A stretch of 64,000 nucleotides of DNA. It comes from Staphylococcus schweitzeri (GTDB lineage Bacteria > Bacillota > Bacilli > Staphylococcales > Staphylococcaceae). The stretch lies in contig NZ_PPQS01000042.1 in the NCBI RefSeq assembly GCF_002902405.1, forward strand, positions 135,905-199,904. The letters run 5' to 3'. The notes under the pieces are model-generated. The model was not told where the DNA came from, did no database searches, and was given only the letters and a program-made list of their open reading frames with translations. A program made the translations under genes and the position numbers. Shown here in pieces: positions 1-10,672 of this stretch; positions within the stretch are counted from its first letter, which is position 1; each line of letters opens with the position of its first letter.

Positions 1-613
1 TTGAAGTTGATAATACACGTTCTAACGTACCTGTTGTGCGTTCACGCAATAAAGCTATACCTGATATTAGAAATACAAATAAAAATACGAAGAAGCCCAT
101 TAGTACTGGAAACATTTTATCGAAATAAGTACTATCAGAATTACCGTATAAATAGGAATGTGCAACCTTAATATCTTGTTTGTTTGGTGCTTTCATGGTC
201 GGAGGTGCTTTTTCAATTAAATGCTTTATACTGCTTATTTTATCTTGTTGTATAGCTTTGCCAATCATTTGTTTGATCATATTAGATTTGTTAGGGTCTT
301 CATTTGTATAAATGACATGTAATGTTTGATTTTCTTGGTAAATATAACCATCAAGATGATTATTCTCGATTTTAGATTTGATATTTTCATGAGAATGGAA
401 CGTTTGAGTTTTTATGTCTGATGATGGCAATTGTTTGGTTATATTTGATGAGACAGATGTATCGATACCAATTTTTAAATCGTTTTCATCACCATTAAAA
501 ATAAAATACATTAGCGTCAGTATCAAAATTGGTTCTAGAAACATTAGCGCAAGTGTACGTTTATCACGTAACATTTCTTTTGATACCCGTCTAACAATAG
601 CTAAAATTTTCAT
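1..613 (-). CDS. ABC-2 type exporter permease (partial, C-terminus outside window)
   Basis: This membrane permease is read leftward and runs off the window edge, so only about 204 N-terminal residues are visible. It has a short cytoplasmic start, one transmembrane helix near residues 23-40, a long extracytoplasmic segment and the start of the next helices near 165-190. This is the usual topology of ABC-2/YhgE-like drug or lipid exporters. Its ATG overlaps the TGA of the upstream ATPase by four bases, so the two are translationally coupled, and the Shine-Dalgarno lies inside the ATPase end. The substrate is unknown. The divergent TetR gene is the likely regulator. Confidence 0.8.
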   Translation of the reverse strand, partial: MKILAIVRRVSKEMLRDKRTLALMFLEPILILTLMYFIFNGDENDLKIGIDTSVSSNITKQLPSSDIKTQTFHSHENIKSKIENNHLDGYIYQENQTLHVIYTNEDPNKSNMIKQMIGKAIQQDKISSIKHLIEKAPPTMKAPNKQDIKVAHSYLYGNSDSTYFDKMFPVLMGFFVFLFVFLISGIALLRERTTGTLERVLSTS

Positions 614-1338
614 GATTGACGAACCTCCTCAGCTTTAATAAATACCGCTTCAATTGTATCTACATTAAATCTTTGTTTTAAATTAGCTGGCGTATCTAAA
701 GCGAATATTCTTCCATCGACGATGAGTCCAACTTTGTCGCAACGTTCTGCCTCATCCATAACATGTGTTGTGATGACGACACTCTTTCCGTTTTGGGTCA
801 TTTTCTTGAATTGTTGCCATATATGTTGGCGCAATTTAGGGTCAATGCCTACAGTCGGTTCATCTAATATGATTAATTCTGGTTCTGCCAACAATGTTAT
901 TGCTAAAGATAATCGGCGTTTCATGCCTCCTGAAAACTTTGCAACTTTTTTATTTAACGCTTGCTCCAAATTTACTAGAACTACATGTTTTTCAATATTA
1001 TCTTTTAATTCATTTCCTTTAAGTCCTGATAAACGACCGTAAAACTCTAGGTTTTCATAAGCGGTTAAGTTTTCGTATAATGCATCAGTTTGCCCCATAT
1101 AGCCTAATCGATTTAAAGCTTTACGATTAGGCATCTTATGAGCGAAAATTTCTGCAGATCCAGAATCTATCTTTTCCATACCTAGTAAACACTTTATTGT
1201 TGTTGTTTTACCAGAACCGCTAGGACCTATTAATCCAAGGAGTTCACCTTTATTGATTGACATACTAATTTCGTTTAATACGTGAAGTTTGTTATACGTT
1301 TTTACGACGTTATCTAACTTTGCGATAGTTGCTCCCAC
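610..1338 (-). CDS. ABC transporter ATP-binding protein
   Basis: This is the cytoplasmic ATPase of a drug/antibiotic-type exporter. It has Walker A (GPSGSGKTT) near residue 40, the signature FSGGMKRRL near 137, Walker B (LIILDEPT) near 157 and a switch histidine (ITTHVMDEAE). I place the start at a GTG (1338) seven bases after a strong GGAGG; the ATG 27 bases upstream precedes that Shine-Dalgarno. That gives 242 aa, normal for the family. It is coupled to the permease by an ATGA overlap and lies divergent from a TetR gene. Substrate is not inferable. Confidence 0.88.
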   Translation of the reverse strand: MGATIAKLDNVVKTYNKLHVLNEISMSINKGELLGLIGPSGSGKTTTIKCLLGMEKIDSGSAEIFAHKMPNRKALNRLGYMGQTDALYENLTAYENLEFYGRLSGLKGNELKDNIEKHVVLVNLEQALNKKVAKFSGGMKRRLSLAITLLAEPELIILDEPTVGIDPKLRQHIWQQFKKMTQNGKSVVITTHVMDEAERCDKVGLIVDGRIFALDTPANLKQRFNVDTIEAVFIKAEEVRQS

Positions 1339-1384
1339 GACAATCCCTCCTAAATTGATATACATATCACTTTATTTATATATC

Positions 1385-1405
1385 ATCTTAAGCGTATATT
1401 AAGGT
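1385..1405. promoter_or_regulatory. Candidate TetR operator
   Basis: The arms CTTAA (1387-1391) and TTAAG (1399-1403) form a spaced inverted repeat in the 132-bp gap between the divergent ABC exporter and TetR genes. The position fits an autoregulatory operator. The arms are short and AT-rich, so chance is possible. Confidence 0.3.
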
Positions 1406-1470
1406 TGCGAATAAAATATTAATAGATAGTGAACATATTTGCTTTAAGTGTTCAGAAAAAGGTGGGGCAT

Positions 1471-2034
1471 ATGGATCAAACAGCGTTTACGGATAGTCGT
1501 GTAACTAAAACGATAAATCGCATACATGATGGGATGGTAAATCTATTAAAAACGAAGACATATGATGATGTAACTGTTAAAGATATATGTGAAGCGAGTC
1601 AAATAAGTCGGACAACCTTTTATGCACATTACAAAACTAAAGATGATTTTATATACAGCTATATAAATACATCGTTAAAACAAGCTAAAAAGAAATTTCT
1701 TATAAATGAAACTCTGTCACAAGCAACATTTTTAAAAAAGATGATTTATTTTTGGCTAAGCGAGGGTCAGCTAATTTTGATGTTATTAGGTGATGAGAGT
1801 GCTTATAAATTACATCAAGTCATTAAAAAATCAATACAACAACGTATCGAAATTAATGTTGTACCAGTATTAAACACAAAAATGTTAACGACTAAGGAAA
1901 AGTATTTTTTACTTATTTTTATGAGTAATGCAATCATTGGTGTGTTACAAGATTGGGTCAAAAGAGGATACAAAGAGAGCCCTAAAGAAGTAGCTGAAAT
2001 TATGAATAAAATATTTGAAAATGCATTTCGTTAG
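1471..2034 (+). CDS. TetR/AcrR family transcriptional regulator
   Basis: This is a 187-aa one-component repressor. The N-terminal helix-turn-helix spans about residues 15-60, with the characteristic TVKDICEASQISRTTFYAHY segment; the rest is the all-helical ligand and dimer domain. The start is the ATG at 1471 behind AAAGGTGGGG; an upstream GTG (1429) has no ribosome site. It is divergent from the ABC exporter genes, which it probably represses. The inducer is unknown. Confidence 0.85.
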   Translation: MDQTAFTDSRVTKTINRIHDGMVNLLKTKTYDDVTVKDICEASQISRTTFYAHYKTKDDFIYSYINTSLKQAKKKFLINETLSQATFLKKMIYFWLSEGQLILMLLGDESAYKLHQVIKKSIQQRIEINVVPVLNTKMLTTKEKYFLLIFMSNAIIGVLQDWVKRGYKESPKEVAEIMNKIFENAFR

Positions 2035-2144
2035 GTTTTTATCATGGTACGATGATGTCGTAAAAGATAGTTATAGTTACAATTCAATTTAAGATAGGAA
2101 AAACATATTATTCAGTTCATGCGTATTTAAAATAAATACTACAT

Positions 2145-2194
2145 AAAGCTATACATTGCAGAAGAGACTATCTTAATGCAATGTATAGCTTTTA
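2145..2194. terminator. Bidirectional terminator
   Basis: A 14-bp near-perfect stem (AGCTATACATTGCA with TGCAATGTATAGCT) is flanked by A- and T-runs. It sits between the convergent TetR and DUF3021 genes. Confidence 0.85.
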
Positions 2195-2208
2195 TAATTT
2201 TAATAAAG

Positions 2209-2664
2209 TTATTTTAATTGTTTCAGTTGCTTGTTAATAGTGTCTACGTATTTCTTGTTTTTAAAGAATTGAATAATCCAAATCAATGTGTAAACCACAA
2301 TAAAGATAATTGTAAATATGATTAGGTAATTCATTGTTAGTGGAAACCAACCGGCAAGTATTGCTAAAGGTAAGAATCCGACATACGTTGTTATGAAATG
2401 CATTATAGTTACTTTAGTAATACCCCAATCTGTGTATTTAAAGATGAAATCTCCAAGGAAGAAGACGACGCCTATGAGTAACCATAAAATGATAGAAATC
2501 AACATTACGGTAGTTTCTGTGAAATGAGTGTAATAAAATATGCCAATAGTAGAATGAGGATTGAGTGGATAATATTTGCCGTCTGAAAATAACATACTAA
2601 AGAATAGTGAAAGGGACAAACCAATGATTAAGCTAATAAATAATGAGTTTTTAAAATTTTTCAT
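2209..2664 (-). CDS. DUF3021 family membrane protein
   Basis: This 151-aa integral membrane protein has about four hydrophobic helices (near residues 8-28, 50-72, 82-104 and 110-132) and a lysine-rich C-terminus. It matches the DUF3021 family, which is commonly encoded directly after a LytTR DNA-binding protein, as here: its ATG overlaps the LytTR stop codon (ATGA). By family context it probably senses or modulates the signal for the LytTR regulator; that role is inference. Confidence 0.8.
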   Translation of the reverse strand: MKNFKNSLFISLIIGLSLSLFFSMLFSDGKYYPLNPHSTIGIFYYTHFTETTVMLISIILWLLIGVVFFLGDFIFKYTDWGITKVTIMHFITTYVGFLPLAILAGWFPLTMNYLIIFTIIFIVVYTLIWIIQFFKNKKYVDTINKQLKQLK

Positions 2665-3104
2665 ATTGATAAGCGCTCCTTTATAGATTTTAAATAGCGT
2701 CTAGAAGAATAGGTGTAGTGTGCATCTTTAAGATACATGCGTATAAGTCCATTTGGCTCTAATAATAATTTTTCAATGTAATACTTGTTGACGATTTCTG
2801 ATTTGGAAATGCGAATGAAATGTTGAGGTAATTGTTTTTCTAGTTCGTAAAGACGTAATTTTAATTTAAAATTTTGATTACTTGTAATGGCTGTTACATT
2901 TTTATTAATGACTTGGAATGTTATAACGTCTGATACATGAATGATATGGATTTCTTTGTCTATGTATCCGACTAATGTATGCGATTTGTCTAAATCATTG
3001 ACTGCGTTAATAATGCTTTGAACATGATTATTCATTTTAGGTGCATGTATATCAATATAAGATTCCGTCTCATTTGCATTGATATATAAATTGAGTTTCA
3101 TCAT
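2661..3104 (-). CDS. LytTR-domain DNA-binding regulator
   Basis: This is a 147-aa cytoplasmic transcription factor. A C-terminal LytTR domain spans about residues 45-147, with the typical [11 protein letters not shown] strand region and a [12 protein letters not shown] motif. No receiver domain is present, so it is not a classical response regulator. It starts at the first of two ATGs behind AAGGAGG and is translationally coupled to DUF3021. Such pairs usually control their own operon or a nearby ABC transporter. The target is unknown; hssRS next door has a separate transcription unit. Confidence 0.85.
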   Translation of the reverse strand: MMKLNLYINANETESYIDIHAPKMNNHVQSIINAVNDLDKSHTLVGYIDKEIHIIHVSDVITFQVINKNVTAITSNQNFKLKLRLYELEKQLPQHFIRISKSEIVNKYYIEKLLLEPNGLIRMYLKDAHYTYSSRRYLKSIKERLSI

Positions 3105-3219
3105 AGGTTAATGCCTCCTTCAAAATTATTAAACCATAAACGGCTATCGATATATTTAAATGATGTTGAATGGTAGAAATTGAAAGTTAAGTGGCTAGAA
3201 ATCACTCATCAATATAAAA

Positions 3220-3263
3220 GCTACCTCCTGAAATAAAAGCAGAAATGTTTTTTCAGGAGGTAG
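3220..3263 (-). terminator. Terminator of the LytTR side / hss intergenic hairpin
   Basis: A 13-bp stem (CTACCTCCTGAAA with TTTCAGGAGGTAG) is followed on the minus strand by a short T-rich run. It lies just past the hssS stop, so it most likely ends the hssR-hssS transcript before the LytTR gene. Confidence 0.8.
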
Positions 3264-3266
3264 AGA

Positions 3267-4640
3267 TTAATGTGAATTATTTGGCAGTGTAATAGTAAAA
3301 GTGGTTACGTATTCGTTACTTTGTGTAAATTGAACTGTACCATGATGCAATTCAATGATTGATTTTGTAATTGCGAGACCTAGACCATTGCTATTATCAT
3401 GTTTGCTCACTTTATAAAATCGATCAAATAAATGTGCTTCAGTTTGTGGGCTAATTGGTGAACCGTCATTGCTTATTGTGAAAATGATGTTGTTGAGGCT
3501 AAGTTGTAAAGTGATGTCAACGGCTCCACCAATATCTGTATATTTAATGGCATTTATTAATAAATTACTCAGTGCTTGATGTAACAAACGTTGATTTCCT
3601 AGGAAATTGATTGGTTCTAAGTCAGCTAAAATGATTAACGACTTTTCATCAGCAGCAAATTGTTCATGTCGAATGATGTCTTTAATGAGCTTATCGACTT
3701 GTATCTTATCATCGAATGCTAAATGTTGGTGATTATCTAATTCGGATAAGAGTAACAATTCAGTTGTTAATCCACTCAGCTGTGTCGTAATGGTATAAAT
3801 ATCATTTATATATTGTTGTTGTAATGTTTTATCAGAAGTTTGTTGTAGCTCGCTTAATAAATGATGGATATGTGTTAATGGTGTTTTGATTTCATGAGAT
3901 ACATTTTGTACAAAATGCTGCCTCATTTGATCAACTTGTCCCAATGATTTTCTCATCTTATTAAAGTGGTACTGTAATGTTCCAATTTCATCTTTTCGTG
4001 TTTGTCTGATAGGTGTTTCAAAATCACCATCAATTAAGCGCTCAGTCGCTAGCTTTAACTTTTGAACTGGACGAATAATTGAATAAGTTGAAGCGATTAC
4101 TAAGGAAATTGAAATGAATAATAATAATATCAATAATACAGCTAAGAAAGTTCTAAATTCACTAAACGTCTCACCAATATCTGGGCGCATGAATACAGCT
4201 AATGATCCTTCTTTTGTTTTAAAATGAACACCAACTGTATTATCTGTCTCATTATCAAAGAAACCAGTCACAAATAATTCAAAGGGTTTATTTTTAATAC
4301 CATGATAGTCTTTGTTGTTTAATACATCGTTAATCGCTTTTTTAGATAGCGTATCTTCTCTAAAGGGCTCTCCATAAAACGCTTTATGACCTTTTTGATC
4401 AATCGTCATGATTTGATAGTTCATTTGTCCTAAATGTTTAAAGTATTGTTGGATATCTGCTGGTTTGGATTCTTGTTCGTATTGTCTTGCTTCTTTAAGT
4501 GTCCTCATGATTTTAGCATCATTTGCAGCTTTCAAATTAAAATGATAGTAAACATTGGTTAATACAAAGCTTATTAGTGCGCTAAATAAAATGACTGTAA
4601 TGGAATAAATTGCAATTCTAGCATAGAGCGTTTTAAACAT
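3267..4640 (-). CDS. hssS: Haem sensor histidine kinase HssS
   Basis: This 457-aa membrane sensor kinase has TM1 at about residues 9-31, an extracytoplasmic sensor to about 163, TM2 at 164-186, then a HAMP domain, the H-box VSHEIKTPL with phospho-acceptor His249, and N and G boxes ([17 protein letters not shown]). It is the known S. aureus kinase that responds to haem toxicity and phosphorylates HssR to induce hrtBA. It overlaps hssR by eight bases and lies in the expected arrangement, divergent from hrtB. Confidence 0.96.
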   Translation of the reverse strand: MFKTLYARIAIYSITVILFSALISFVLTNVYYHFNLKAANDAKIMRTLKEARQYEQESKPADIQQYFKHLGQMNYQIMTIDQKGHKAFYGEPFREDTLSKKAINDVLNNKDYHGIKNKPFELFVTGFFDNETDNTVGVHFKTKEGSLAVFMRPDIGETFSEFRTFLAVLLILLLFISISLVIASTYSIIRPVQKLKLATERLIDGDFETPIRQTRKDEIGTLQYHFNKMRKSLGQVDQMRQHFVQNVSHEIKTPLTHIHHLLSELQQTSDKTLQQQYINDIYTITTQLSGLTTELLLLSELDNHQHLAFDDKIQVDKLIKDIIRHEQFAADEKSLIILADLEPINFLGNQRLLHQALSNLLINAIKYTDIGGAVDITLQLSLNNIIFTISNDGSPISPQTEAHLFDRFYKVSKHDNSNGLGLAITKSIIELHHGTVQFTQSNEYVTTFTITLPNNSH

Positions 4641-5307
4641 GATTCTCCACCTTATAGCCTTGTCCTCTTACTGTTTCAATGGTAAGTGTGGCATTTAATT
4701 TTTTTAATCTTTGACGTAGTCGCTTAATATGCACGTCAACGGTTCGTTCATCTCCCTCATAATCATAGCCCCATATTTTTTCGATAATATGTTCACGCGA
4801 GAAAATTTGTTTAGGATGGGAAACAAGCATAAATAATAATTGAAACTCTTTATTTGGTAATGTCATTGTTTTATTTTCGACTTGGAGTTCCATATATGAC
4901 TGATTTAAAGTTAAATTACCAACAGTCATTTCCGTATTTGTATTGATATTATATCGGCGTAATACTGCGCGAATTCTGAAAATGAGTTCTTTAACTTCAA
5001 AGGGTTTCGTTACATAGTCGTCAGTACCACTTATAAATGCACGTTCTTTGTCACTGAGTGCATCCCGTGCAGTTAACATTATAACTGGTATATCATAATC
5101 ATTTTTTAATGTATTACATAATTGAAACCCGTCCATACCATCCATCATAATATCTACCACTGCAATATCGACACGCTGTTTTTCTAAAAGTTTTAATGCA
5201 GCTTCGCCACTTGGTTGTATGCATGCATCAATGTGCTCTGTTTGTAAATGGCTAGCTACATAATTTAGGATTTGAGGGTCGTCATCGACAACAAGACATT
5301 GCACCAT
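4633..5307 (-). CDS. hssR: Haem response regulator HssR
   Basis: This 224-aa OmpR-type response regulator has a receiver domain with acidic pocket DDD at 8-10, phospho-acceptor Asp52 and a conserved lysine, followed by a winged-helix domain from about 128. I start it at the ATG at 5307, which gives the length known for HssR; the open frame extends 30 codons upstream but would run through the hrtB operator. HssR activates hrtBA through a direct repeat visible at 5374-5395. Confidence 0.95.
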   Translation of the reverse strand: MVQCLVVDDDPQILNYVASHLQTEHIDACIQPSGEAALKLLEKQRVDIAVVDIMMDGMDGFQLCNTLKNDYDIPVIMLTARDALSDKERAFISGTDDYVTKPFEVKELIFRIRAVLRRYNINTNTEMTVGNLTLNQSYMELQVENKTMTLPNKEFQLLFMLVSHPKQIFSREHIIEKIWGYDYEGDERTVDVHIKRLRQRLKKLNATLTIETVRGQGYKVENHV

Positions 5308-5373
5308 AGTTATATACTCCTTATCTTTTTCATTTATTATACATGTAAAATAATTTTGCGTAAAAAACCAATT

Positions 5374-5395
5374 GTTCATATTGAGTTCACAATTC
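5374..5395 (+). promoter_or_regulatory. HssR-binding direct repeat of the hrtBA promoter
   Basis: GTTCATATT is followed after two bases by GTTCACAATTC, a tandem repeat located 47 bp before the hrtB start. This matches the arrangement described for the HssR site in S. aureus. Phosphorylated HssR binds here to switch on the haem efflux pump. Confidence 0.85.
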
Positions 5396-5441
5396 AATCC
5401 TATACTAACTTTAAATTAGAAATAGGGAGAAGTGAGGTAAA

Positions 5442-6497
5442 GTGAAATTAGCGATTAAAGAGATTAAGTTTTATAAGTTTCGTTATATTTTAATTACTGT
5501 AATCATTATGTTATTAAGTATTATGGTGTTATTTATTAGTGGTTTAGCTCAAGGGCTTGGTAGGGAAAATATTTCTTTGTTTGAGCATTTTAAAAATGAT
5601 CAATATATTGTTCAAAAAATGAAAGAACCGCAAATTGAAAAATCTCAACTTAATGCTGAACAACAACAGCAAATAAAAAATGTAATTCATCAAGAATCGC
5701 TTAAAATGAATTTTCAAACATTGAAAATGTCAGACAAAGATCAAGATGTGATTACAATGAATGACGTTAAACAACAACGTTTAAAATTAATAAAAGGGGA
5801 GTATCCGAAAAATGAACATGAAGTAGCTATAAACGATAAGTTAGCTGCTGAAAACATTAGAGTCAGAGATAGAGTTCGTTTTAAAAATAATTCAACAACT
5901 TATAGAGTGTCAGGCATCTTAAGTGACACAATGTATGCACATAGTTCTATCGTGTTATTGAATAATCAAGGATTCAACGAAATGAACAAAAGAAGCACAT
6001 CATTTTATCCGGTGAAAAACTTAACTCAACAACAACGTGATAATATTAATAAAATTGATGGTGTCCAAATTGTTAATGAAAATGATTTAACGAACAACAT
6101 TGCGAGTTACCAAGCAGAACAAGCACCGTTGAATATGATGATTGTTAGTTTGTTTGTCATTACAGCTATTGTTTTAAGTGCCTTTTTCTATGTCATGACA
6201 ATTCAAAAGATTTCACAAATCGGTATTTTAAAAGCAATTGGCATTAAAACAAGACATTTACTAAGTGCCTTAGTTATACAAATTTTAACGTTAACAATCA
6301 TTGGTGTAGGTATTGCTGTAGGAATTATTGTTGGACTATCGTTTATTATGCCTGTGACTATGCCATTTTACTTAACAGTTGAAAACATTGTATTAATGGT
6401 AGGGTTATTTATCGTAGTCGCAATTATAGGTGCGACATTATCATTCATCAAATTATTTAAAGTTGACCCTATAGAAGCAATTGGAGGTGCGGACTAA
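5442..6497 (+). CDS. hrtB: Haem-regulated ABC transporter permease HrtB
   Basis: This 351-aa MacB/FtsX-like permease has TM1 at about residues 13-36, a large extracytoplasmic domain (about 40-220) and three C-terminal helices (about 222-250, 270-303, 310-335), ending in the FKVDPIEAI coupling motif. With HrtA it relieves toxicity of membrane haem. The start is a GTG behind GGGAGAAGTGAGG. Its stop overlaps the hrtA ATG by one base. Confidence 0.95.
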   Translation: MKLAIKEIKFYKFRYILITVIIMLLSIMVLFISGLAQGLGRENISLFEHFKNDQYIVQKMKEPQIEKSQLNAEQQQQIKNVIHQESLKMNFQTLKMSDKDQDVITMNDVKQQRLKLIKGEYPKNEHEVAINDKLAAENIRVRDRVRFKNNSTTYRVSGILSDTMYAHSSIVLLNNQGFNEMNKRSTSFYPVKNLTQQQRDNINKIDGVQIVNENDLTNNIASYQAEQAPLNMMIVSLFVITAIVLSAFFYVMTIQKISQIGILKAIGIKTRHLLSALVIQILTLTIIGVGIAVGIIVGLSFIMPVTMPFYLTVENIVLMVGLFIVVAIIGATLSFIKLFKVDPIEAIGGAD

Positions 6498-7162
6498 TGA
6501 CTTTGATAGTGAAAGATATTGTTAAAAATTTTGGGGAAGGTTTGTCAGAAACAAAAGTGTTGAAAGGTATTAATTTTGAAGTGAAACAAGGAGAGTTTGT
6601 AATCTTAAATGGTGCATCTGGTTCTGGTAAAACAACTTTACTTACAATTTTAGGTGGGCTATTGAGTCAAACGAGTGGAGAAGTTTTTTATAATGATGCA
6701 CCATTATTTGATAAACAGCATCGGCCTAGTGATCTAAGGTTGAATGAAATAGGTTTTATTTTTCAATCTTCACATTTAGTACCTTATTTAAAAGTAATTG
6801 AACAATTAACATTAGTAGGTCAAGAAGTGGGTATGTCTAAACAAGAAAGTTTAACAAGAGCTACAGAGTTATTACAAAATATTGGTTTAGGACATCGTTT
6901 GAATGTATTTCCCCATCAATTATCTGGTGGCGAAAAACAACGCGTTGCGATTATGAGAGCTTTTATGAATCATCCTAAAATTATTTTAGCTGATGAACCA
7001 ACTGCAAGTCTTGACGCGGATAGAGCGACAGAGGTAGTAGAAATGATAAGTCACCAAATTAAAGAACATCAAATGACTGGAATTATGATTACTCATGATA
7101 GAAGATTGTTTGAATATGCAGATCGAGTTATCGAGTTAGAAGATGGGAAAATAACTGATTAG
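6497..7162 (+). CDS. hrtA: Haem-regulated ABC transporter ATPase HrtA
   Basis: This 221-aa ATPase has Walker [10 protein letters not shown] at residues 39-47, Q-loop FIFQSS, signature LSGGEKQRV near 142, Walker [10 protein letters not shown] near 162 and switch His in MITHDRR. It belongs to the LolD/MacB group that works with FtsX-like permeases and energises HrtB. It is cotranscribed with hrtB, and a strong terminator follows. Confidence 0.95.
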   Translation: MTLIVKDIVKNFGEGLSETKVLKGINFEVKQGEFVILNGASGSGKTTLLTILGGLLSQTSGEVFYNDAPLFDKQHRPSDLRLNEIGFIFQSSHLVPYLKVIEQLTLVGQEVGMSKQESLTRATELLQNIGLGHRLNVFPHQLSGGEKQRVAIMRAFMNHPKIILADEPTASLDADRATEVVEMISHQIKEHQMTGIMITHDRRLFEYADRVIELEDGKITD

Positions 7163-7290
7163 TTATGTGAATCAAACTCCGAATGACAATTATTCAAAGG
7201 ATTTGCACTTCAATATCATTGATAGAATATGATGTGGAAATTCGACAAAAATATATCGTAATTGCGAGAAATTATAACAAAGTAAAAAAA

Positions 7291-7335
7291 GACAATTCCT
7301 ACCAGGATTATAGGTAGGAATTGCCTTTTTTATTT
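7291..7335 (+). terminator. Terminator of hrtBA
   Basis: GACAATTCCTACC pairs with GGTAGGAATTGCC across a short loop, followed by a T-run. It lies about 130 bases after the hrtA stop. Confidence 0.85.
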
Positions 7336-7431
7336 TATGATACATATCATAATGGCTTTAAAATGTAATGGCTGTTAGGTATGATTGACGCAATGTTGGA
7401 AACAACATATAATGATAGTTTGCTTGTCAAC

Positions 7432-8403
7432 TTATTGGCTATAAATAAATGCACAATAAAAACTTATAAACCAACTACTTGCACAATAAAGTGTGAGTAA
7501 TAATTTATATTGATACATCACACCTAGATAATCTTTAATAAGAGCATGTAAGAAAAAGTGGTACGGTGTATGGCTACCGACACCATCGACAGATAAATTG
7601 AGTTTTTGAGCCAATCGCAGTGCTCGCAAGATATGAAATTGACTTGTTACACAAACGATTTTAACTTTCTTTGAGAAAAATTTTGCGATGATTTGTTTAG
7701 AATATAAAAAGTTTGTGTATGTATTTATTGAGTGGGATTCTATTAAAATATCAGCTTCATTCACGCCTTGAGCAATCAAATAACGTTGCATAGCTAAGGC
7801 TTCGGGAATTGGTTCATCAGGTCCCTGACCGCCGGAAACTAATATTTTAGTTGATGACGTTTGAATTTGATAGATAGTAAGTGCACGATTTAAGCGTGCG
7901 GCGAGCATCGGTGTTACAGATTCAGTGAAAATACCAGCGCCTAACACAATAATTACATCAACCTCATTATTATATGGTCGATGGCCATAAGATGCTGTCC
8001 AAATGAGATAACAAATAAAGGTTAATAACAGGGAAATGCATAGTATAACTAACCACATAGATAAACCTTTCACAATAGGTGACTGAATCGTACTTATAAA
8101 TAGAAGTGCTGATGTGTAGAGTACGAATTTATATGAAAAAGATAATAATTTTTTAATAAATAAGTGACCAGAAGTATGAGAAAATAAGTATCTATGTTTA
8201 AGTAGCATGATAATGCTGACTATTAAAAATGTTACAAACATAGACCAAGGGATAGTATAGGTCATGATGCTATAGATGAGTGACAAAAATATGGCTATAA
8301 CAACGGAAATGTAGCATGTTAAATTCAACGTTAACGTGTTGTTAAAAAGTAACGGACAAATAACGCTGAGTATAAATATTGATAATAATAAATTCAATAA
8401 CAT
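7432..8403 (-). CDS. YdcF/DUF218 family membrane protein
   Basis: This is a 323-aa protein. The first half holds about five hydrophobic helices; from about residue 148 a DUF218 domain begins (DVIIVLGAG, then LAARLNRAL, SGGQGPDE, IESHSINTYTN and VTSQFHILRA), followed by a last hydrophobic stretch. Bacterial DUF218 proteins of the SanA/ElyC/YdcF group act at the cell envelope, some in lipid-carrier metabolism. The exact reaction here is unknown. It is single and divergent from tcaR. Confidence 0.82.
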   Translation of the reverse strand: MLLNLLLSIFILSVICPLLFNNTLTLNLTCYISVVIAIFLSLIYSIMTYTIPWSMFVTFLIVSIIMLLKHRYLFSHTSGHLFIKKLLSFSYKFVLYTSALLFISTIQSPIVKGLSMWLVILCISLLLTFICYLIWTASYGHRPYNNEVDVIIVLGAGIFTESVTPMLAARLNRALTIYQIQTSSTKILVSGGQGPDEPIPEALAMQRYLIAQGVNEADILIESHSINTYTNFLYSKQIIAKFFSKKVKIVCVTSQFHILRALRLAQKLNLSVDGVGSHTPYHFFLHALIKDYLGVMYQYKLLLTLYCASSWFISFYCAFIYSQ

Positions 8404-8412
8404 ACTGACACC

Positions 8413-8474
8413 TCGTTCTTAAGAAATATAACTATAAATTTAGATGATTTATTTCATTAAAGCAAGAAGAACGA
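8413..8474. promoter_or_regulatory. Spaced inverted repeat in the ydcF-tcaR divergent promoter
   Basis: TCGTTCTT (8413-8420) and AAGAACGA (8467-8474) are perfect inverted copies 46 bases apart. A second near-palindrome, ACAAGTAAGTCTTACTTTGT, follows at 8478-8497. Either could be a regulator site, for example for TcaR itself; neither is proven. Confidence 0.35.
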
Positions 8475-8594
8475 CGCTACAAGTAAGTCTTACTTTGTTG
8501 TACTATATAAGCCGATATTTTTGTATATTTTAGATGTGCGATACAATGATTGCTGAGGATACTTTATAAAAATAGTAATTAGGGAGAAATCATT

Positions 8595-9050
8595 ATGGTA
8601 AAACATTTACAAGACCATATTCAATTTTTAGAGCAGTTTATAAATAACGTTAATGCATTAACTGCAAAAATGTTAAAAGATTTACAAAATGAATATGAAA
8701 TTTCATTAGAGCAATCCAACGTATTAGGTATGTTGAATAAAGAACCTTTGACAATTAGTGAAATCACGCAAAGACAGGGTGTAAATAAAGCAGCAGTAAG
8801 CAGACGTATTAAAAAGCTGATAGATGCAAAATTAGTTAAGTTAGATAAACCAAACTTAAACATAGATCAGCGATTAAAGTTCATAACGCTAACAGATAAG
8901 GGTAGAGCGTATTTGAAAGAACGTAATGCGATTATGACTGATATTGCGCAAGATATCACGAATGACTTAAAATCTGAAGACATTGAGAATGTTAGACAAG
9001 TATTGGAAGTCATCAATCATCGTATAAAAACATATAGCAATCATAAATAG
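8595..9050 (+). CDS. tcaR: MarR-family regulator TcaR
   Basis: This 151-aa dimeric winged-helix repressor carries a helix-turn-helix at about 57-80 ([24 protein letters not shown]) and the wing [10 protein letters not shown]. It heads the S. aureus tcaRAB cluster associated with teicoplanin susceptibility, and TcaR is also a known negative regulator of the ica biofilm operon. The start sits behind AGGGAG. A hairpin after the gene separates it from tcaA, so tcaA may have its own promoter. Confidence 0.93.
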   Translation: MVKHLQDHIQFLEQFINNVNALTAKMLKDLQNEYEISLEQSNVLGMLNKEPLTISEITQRQGVNKAAVSRRIKKLIDAKLVKLDKPNLNIDQRLKFITLTDKGRAYLKERNAIMTDIAQDITNDLKSEDIENVRQVLEVINHRIKTYSNHK

Positions 9051-9056
9051 AGTTTT

Positions 9057-9109
9057 GAAGGTGTTCAAATATAAGACTAAATATGTATGTATTGAACGCC
9101 TTCTTTTTA
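9057..9109 (+). terminator. Terminator after tcaR
   Basis: GAAGGTGTTCAA pairs with TTGAACGCCTTC and is followed by TTTTT. It falls seven bases after the tcaR stop. Confidence 0.8.
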
Positions 9110-9289
9110 GTTATAATTGAGAGAGTACTTTCATTAATAATGTAATAAGGTACAATTCTAAAGTAAAGTTAATCATTTCTTGAATTGTATTCTTGCGATA
9201 ATATTTGTAAAATAATAATGGTAAAATAATAAAATAATTTTTGGAATATACATATAACAATTGAAGCGGAATGGAATTGAGGTGAAAAT

Positions 9290-10672
9290 ATGAAATCTTG
9301 CCCGGAATGTGGACGTCAAGTGAAAGAGGATGCAGAAATGTGTTCTCATTGTGGATATAAATTTGATAGTCGTCTAGCATTATATAGAAAATCAACCGAT
9401 GAAGATATACAAACGAATAACATCAAGATTAGAAAAATGGTGCCTTGGGCAATTGGTTTCTTCATAATAATCCTAATCATTATATTGTTCTTTTTATTAC
9501 GGAATTTTAATTCACCAGAAGCGCAAACTAAAATTTTAGTAAATGCGATTGAAAATAATGATAAACAAAAAGTAGCAACCTTATTAAGTACTAAAGACAA
9601 TAAAGTCGATTCTGAAGAGGCAAAAGTATATATACGGTATATTAAAGATGAAGTTGGTCTTAAACAATTTGTAACAGATCTTGAAAATACAGTTCATAAA
9701 TTGAATAAAAGTAAGACAAGTGTGGCTTCTTATATTCAAACAAGGTCAGGACAAAATATTTTACGTGTTAGTAAAAATGGCAGACGTTATATCTTCTTCG
9801 ATAATATGAGCTTTACAGCACCTACCAAACAACCAATTATAAAACCTAAAGAAAGAACTAAATATGAATTTAAAGCGGGTGGAAAGAAAAAGATTGTTGT
9901 AGCTGAAGCGAATAAAGTTACACCGTTAGGTAACTTCATACCAGGCAAATATAGAATTGCTGCTATGAAAGCAACAGAAAATGGTGAGTTTCCAGGACAT
10001 TTAAAATTTGATTTCCGTCAAAGTAATTCTGAAACCGTAGATGTTACAGAAGATTTTGAAGAAGCTAATATTTCAGTAACTTTAAAAGGTGATACAAAAT
10101 TAAAAGATAGCTCTAAAAAAGTAATAATTAATGATAAAGAAATGGCATTTTCAAGTTCAAAAACATATGGACCATATCCTCAAAATAAAGATATTACCAT
10201 TTCGGCTTCAGGTAAAGCGAAAGATAAGACATTCACAACACAAACTAAAACCATTAAAGCAAGTGATTTAAAATATAACACAGAAGTAACATTGAACTTC
10301 GACAGCGAAGATATTGATGATTATGTAGAAAAGAAAGAAAAAGAAGAAAATAGTTTGAAATATAAATTGATTGAATTCTTCGCAGGATATTCTTTAGCAA
10401 ATAATGCAGCATTCAATCAATCTAACTTTGATTTTATATCATCATATATTAAAAAAGGCTCTTCATATTATGATGATATAAGAAAGCGTTTATCAAAAGG
10501 AAGATTAATGATGATTAGTTCACCTCAAATTTTGGATGCTGAACAGCATGGTAATAAAATAATGGCAACTGTCCGATTGGTAAATGAAAATGGTGAAGAA
10601 ATTGATAAGAAATATGAACTTGAACAAGGTTCGGAAGATCAATTACAACTAATTAAGACAACAGATAAATAA
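9290..10672 (+). CDS. tcaA: Teicoplanin resistance-associated membrane protein TcaA
   Basis: This 460-aa single-span protein starts with a cytoplasmic zinc ribbon (Cys4, Cys7, Cys18, Cys21), followed by one transmembrane helix at about 50-70 and a large extracytoplasmic part of repeated beta-rich domains. TcaA is a known S. aureus envelope-stress protein whose loss lowers glycopeptide susceptibility. The start is the ATG behind TTGAGGTG. A 623-bp gap with a repeat element separates it from tcaB. Confidence 0.94.
   Translation: MKSCPECGRQVKEDAEMCSHCGYKFDSRLALYRKSTDEDIQTNNIKIRKMVPWAIGFFIIILIIILFFLLRNFNSPEAQTKILVNAIENNDKQKVATLLSTKDNKVDSEEAKVYIRYIKDEVGLKQFVTDLENTVHKLNKSKTSVASYIQTRSGQNILRVSKNGRRYIFFDNMSFTAPTKQPIIKPKERTKYEFKAGGKKKIVVAEANKVTPLGNFIPGKYRIAAMKATENGEFPGHLKFDFRQSNSETVDVTEDFEEANISVTLKGDTKLKDSSKKVIINDKEMAFSSSKTYGPYPQNKDITISASGKAKDKTFTTQTKTIKASDLKYNTEVTLNFDSEDIDDYVEKKEKEENSLKYKLIEFFAGYSLANNAAFNQSNFDFISSYIKKGSSYYDDIRKRLSKGRLMMISSPQILDAEQHGNKIMATVRLVNENGEEIDKKYELEQGSEDQLQLIKTTDK

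Noticed and set aside
9111..9395. 94-codon minus-strand frame across the tcaA promoter and start
   Set aside because: It overlaps the first 106 bases of tcaA, has no ribosome site and has a low-complexity hydrophobic composition.
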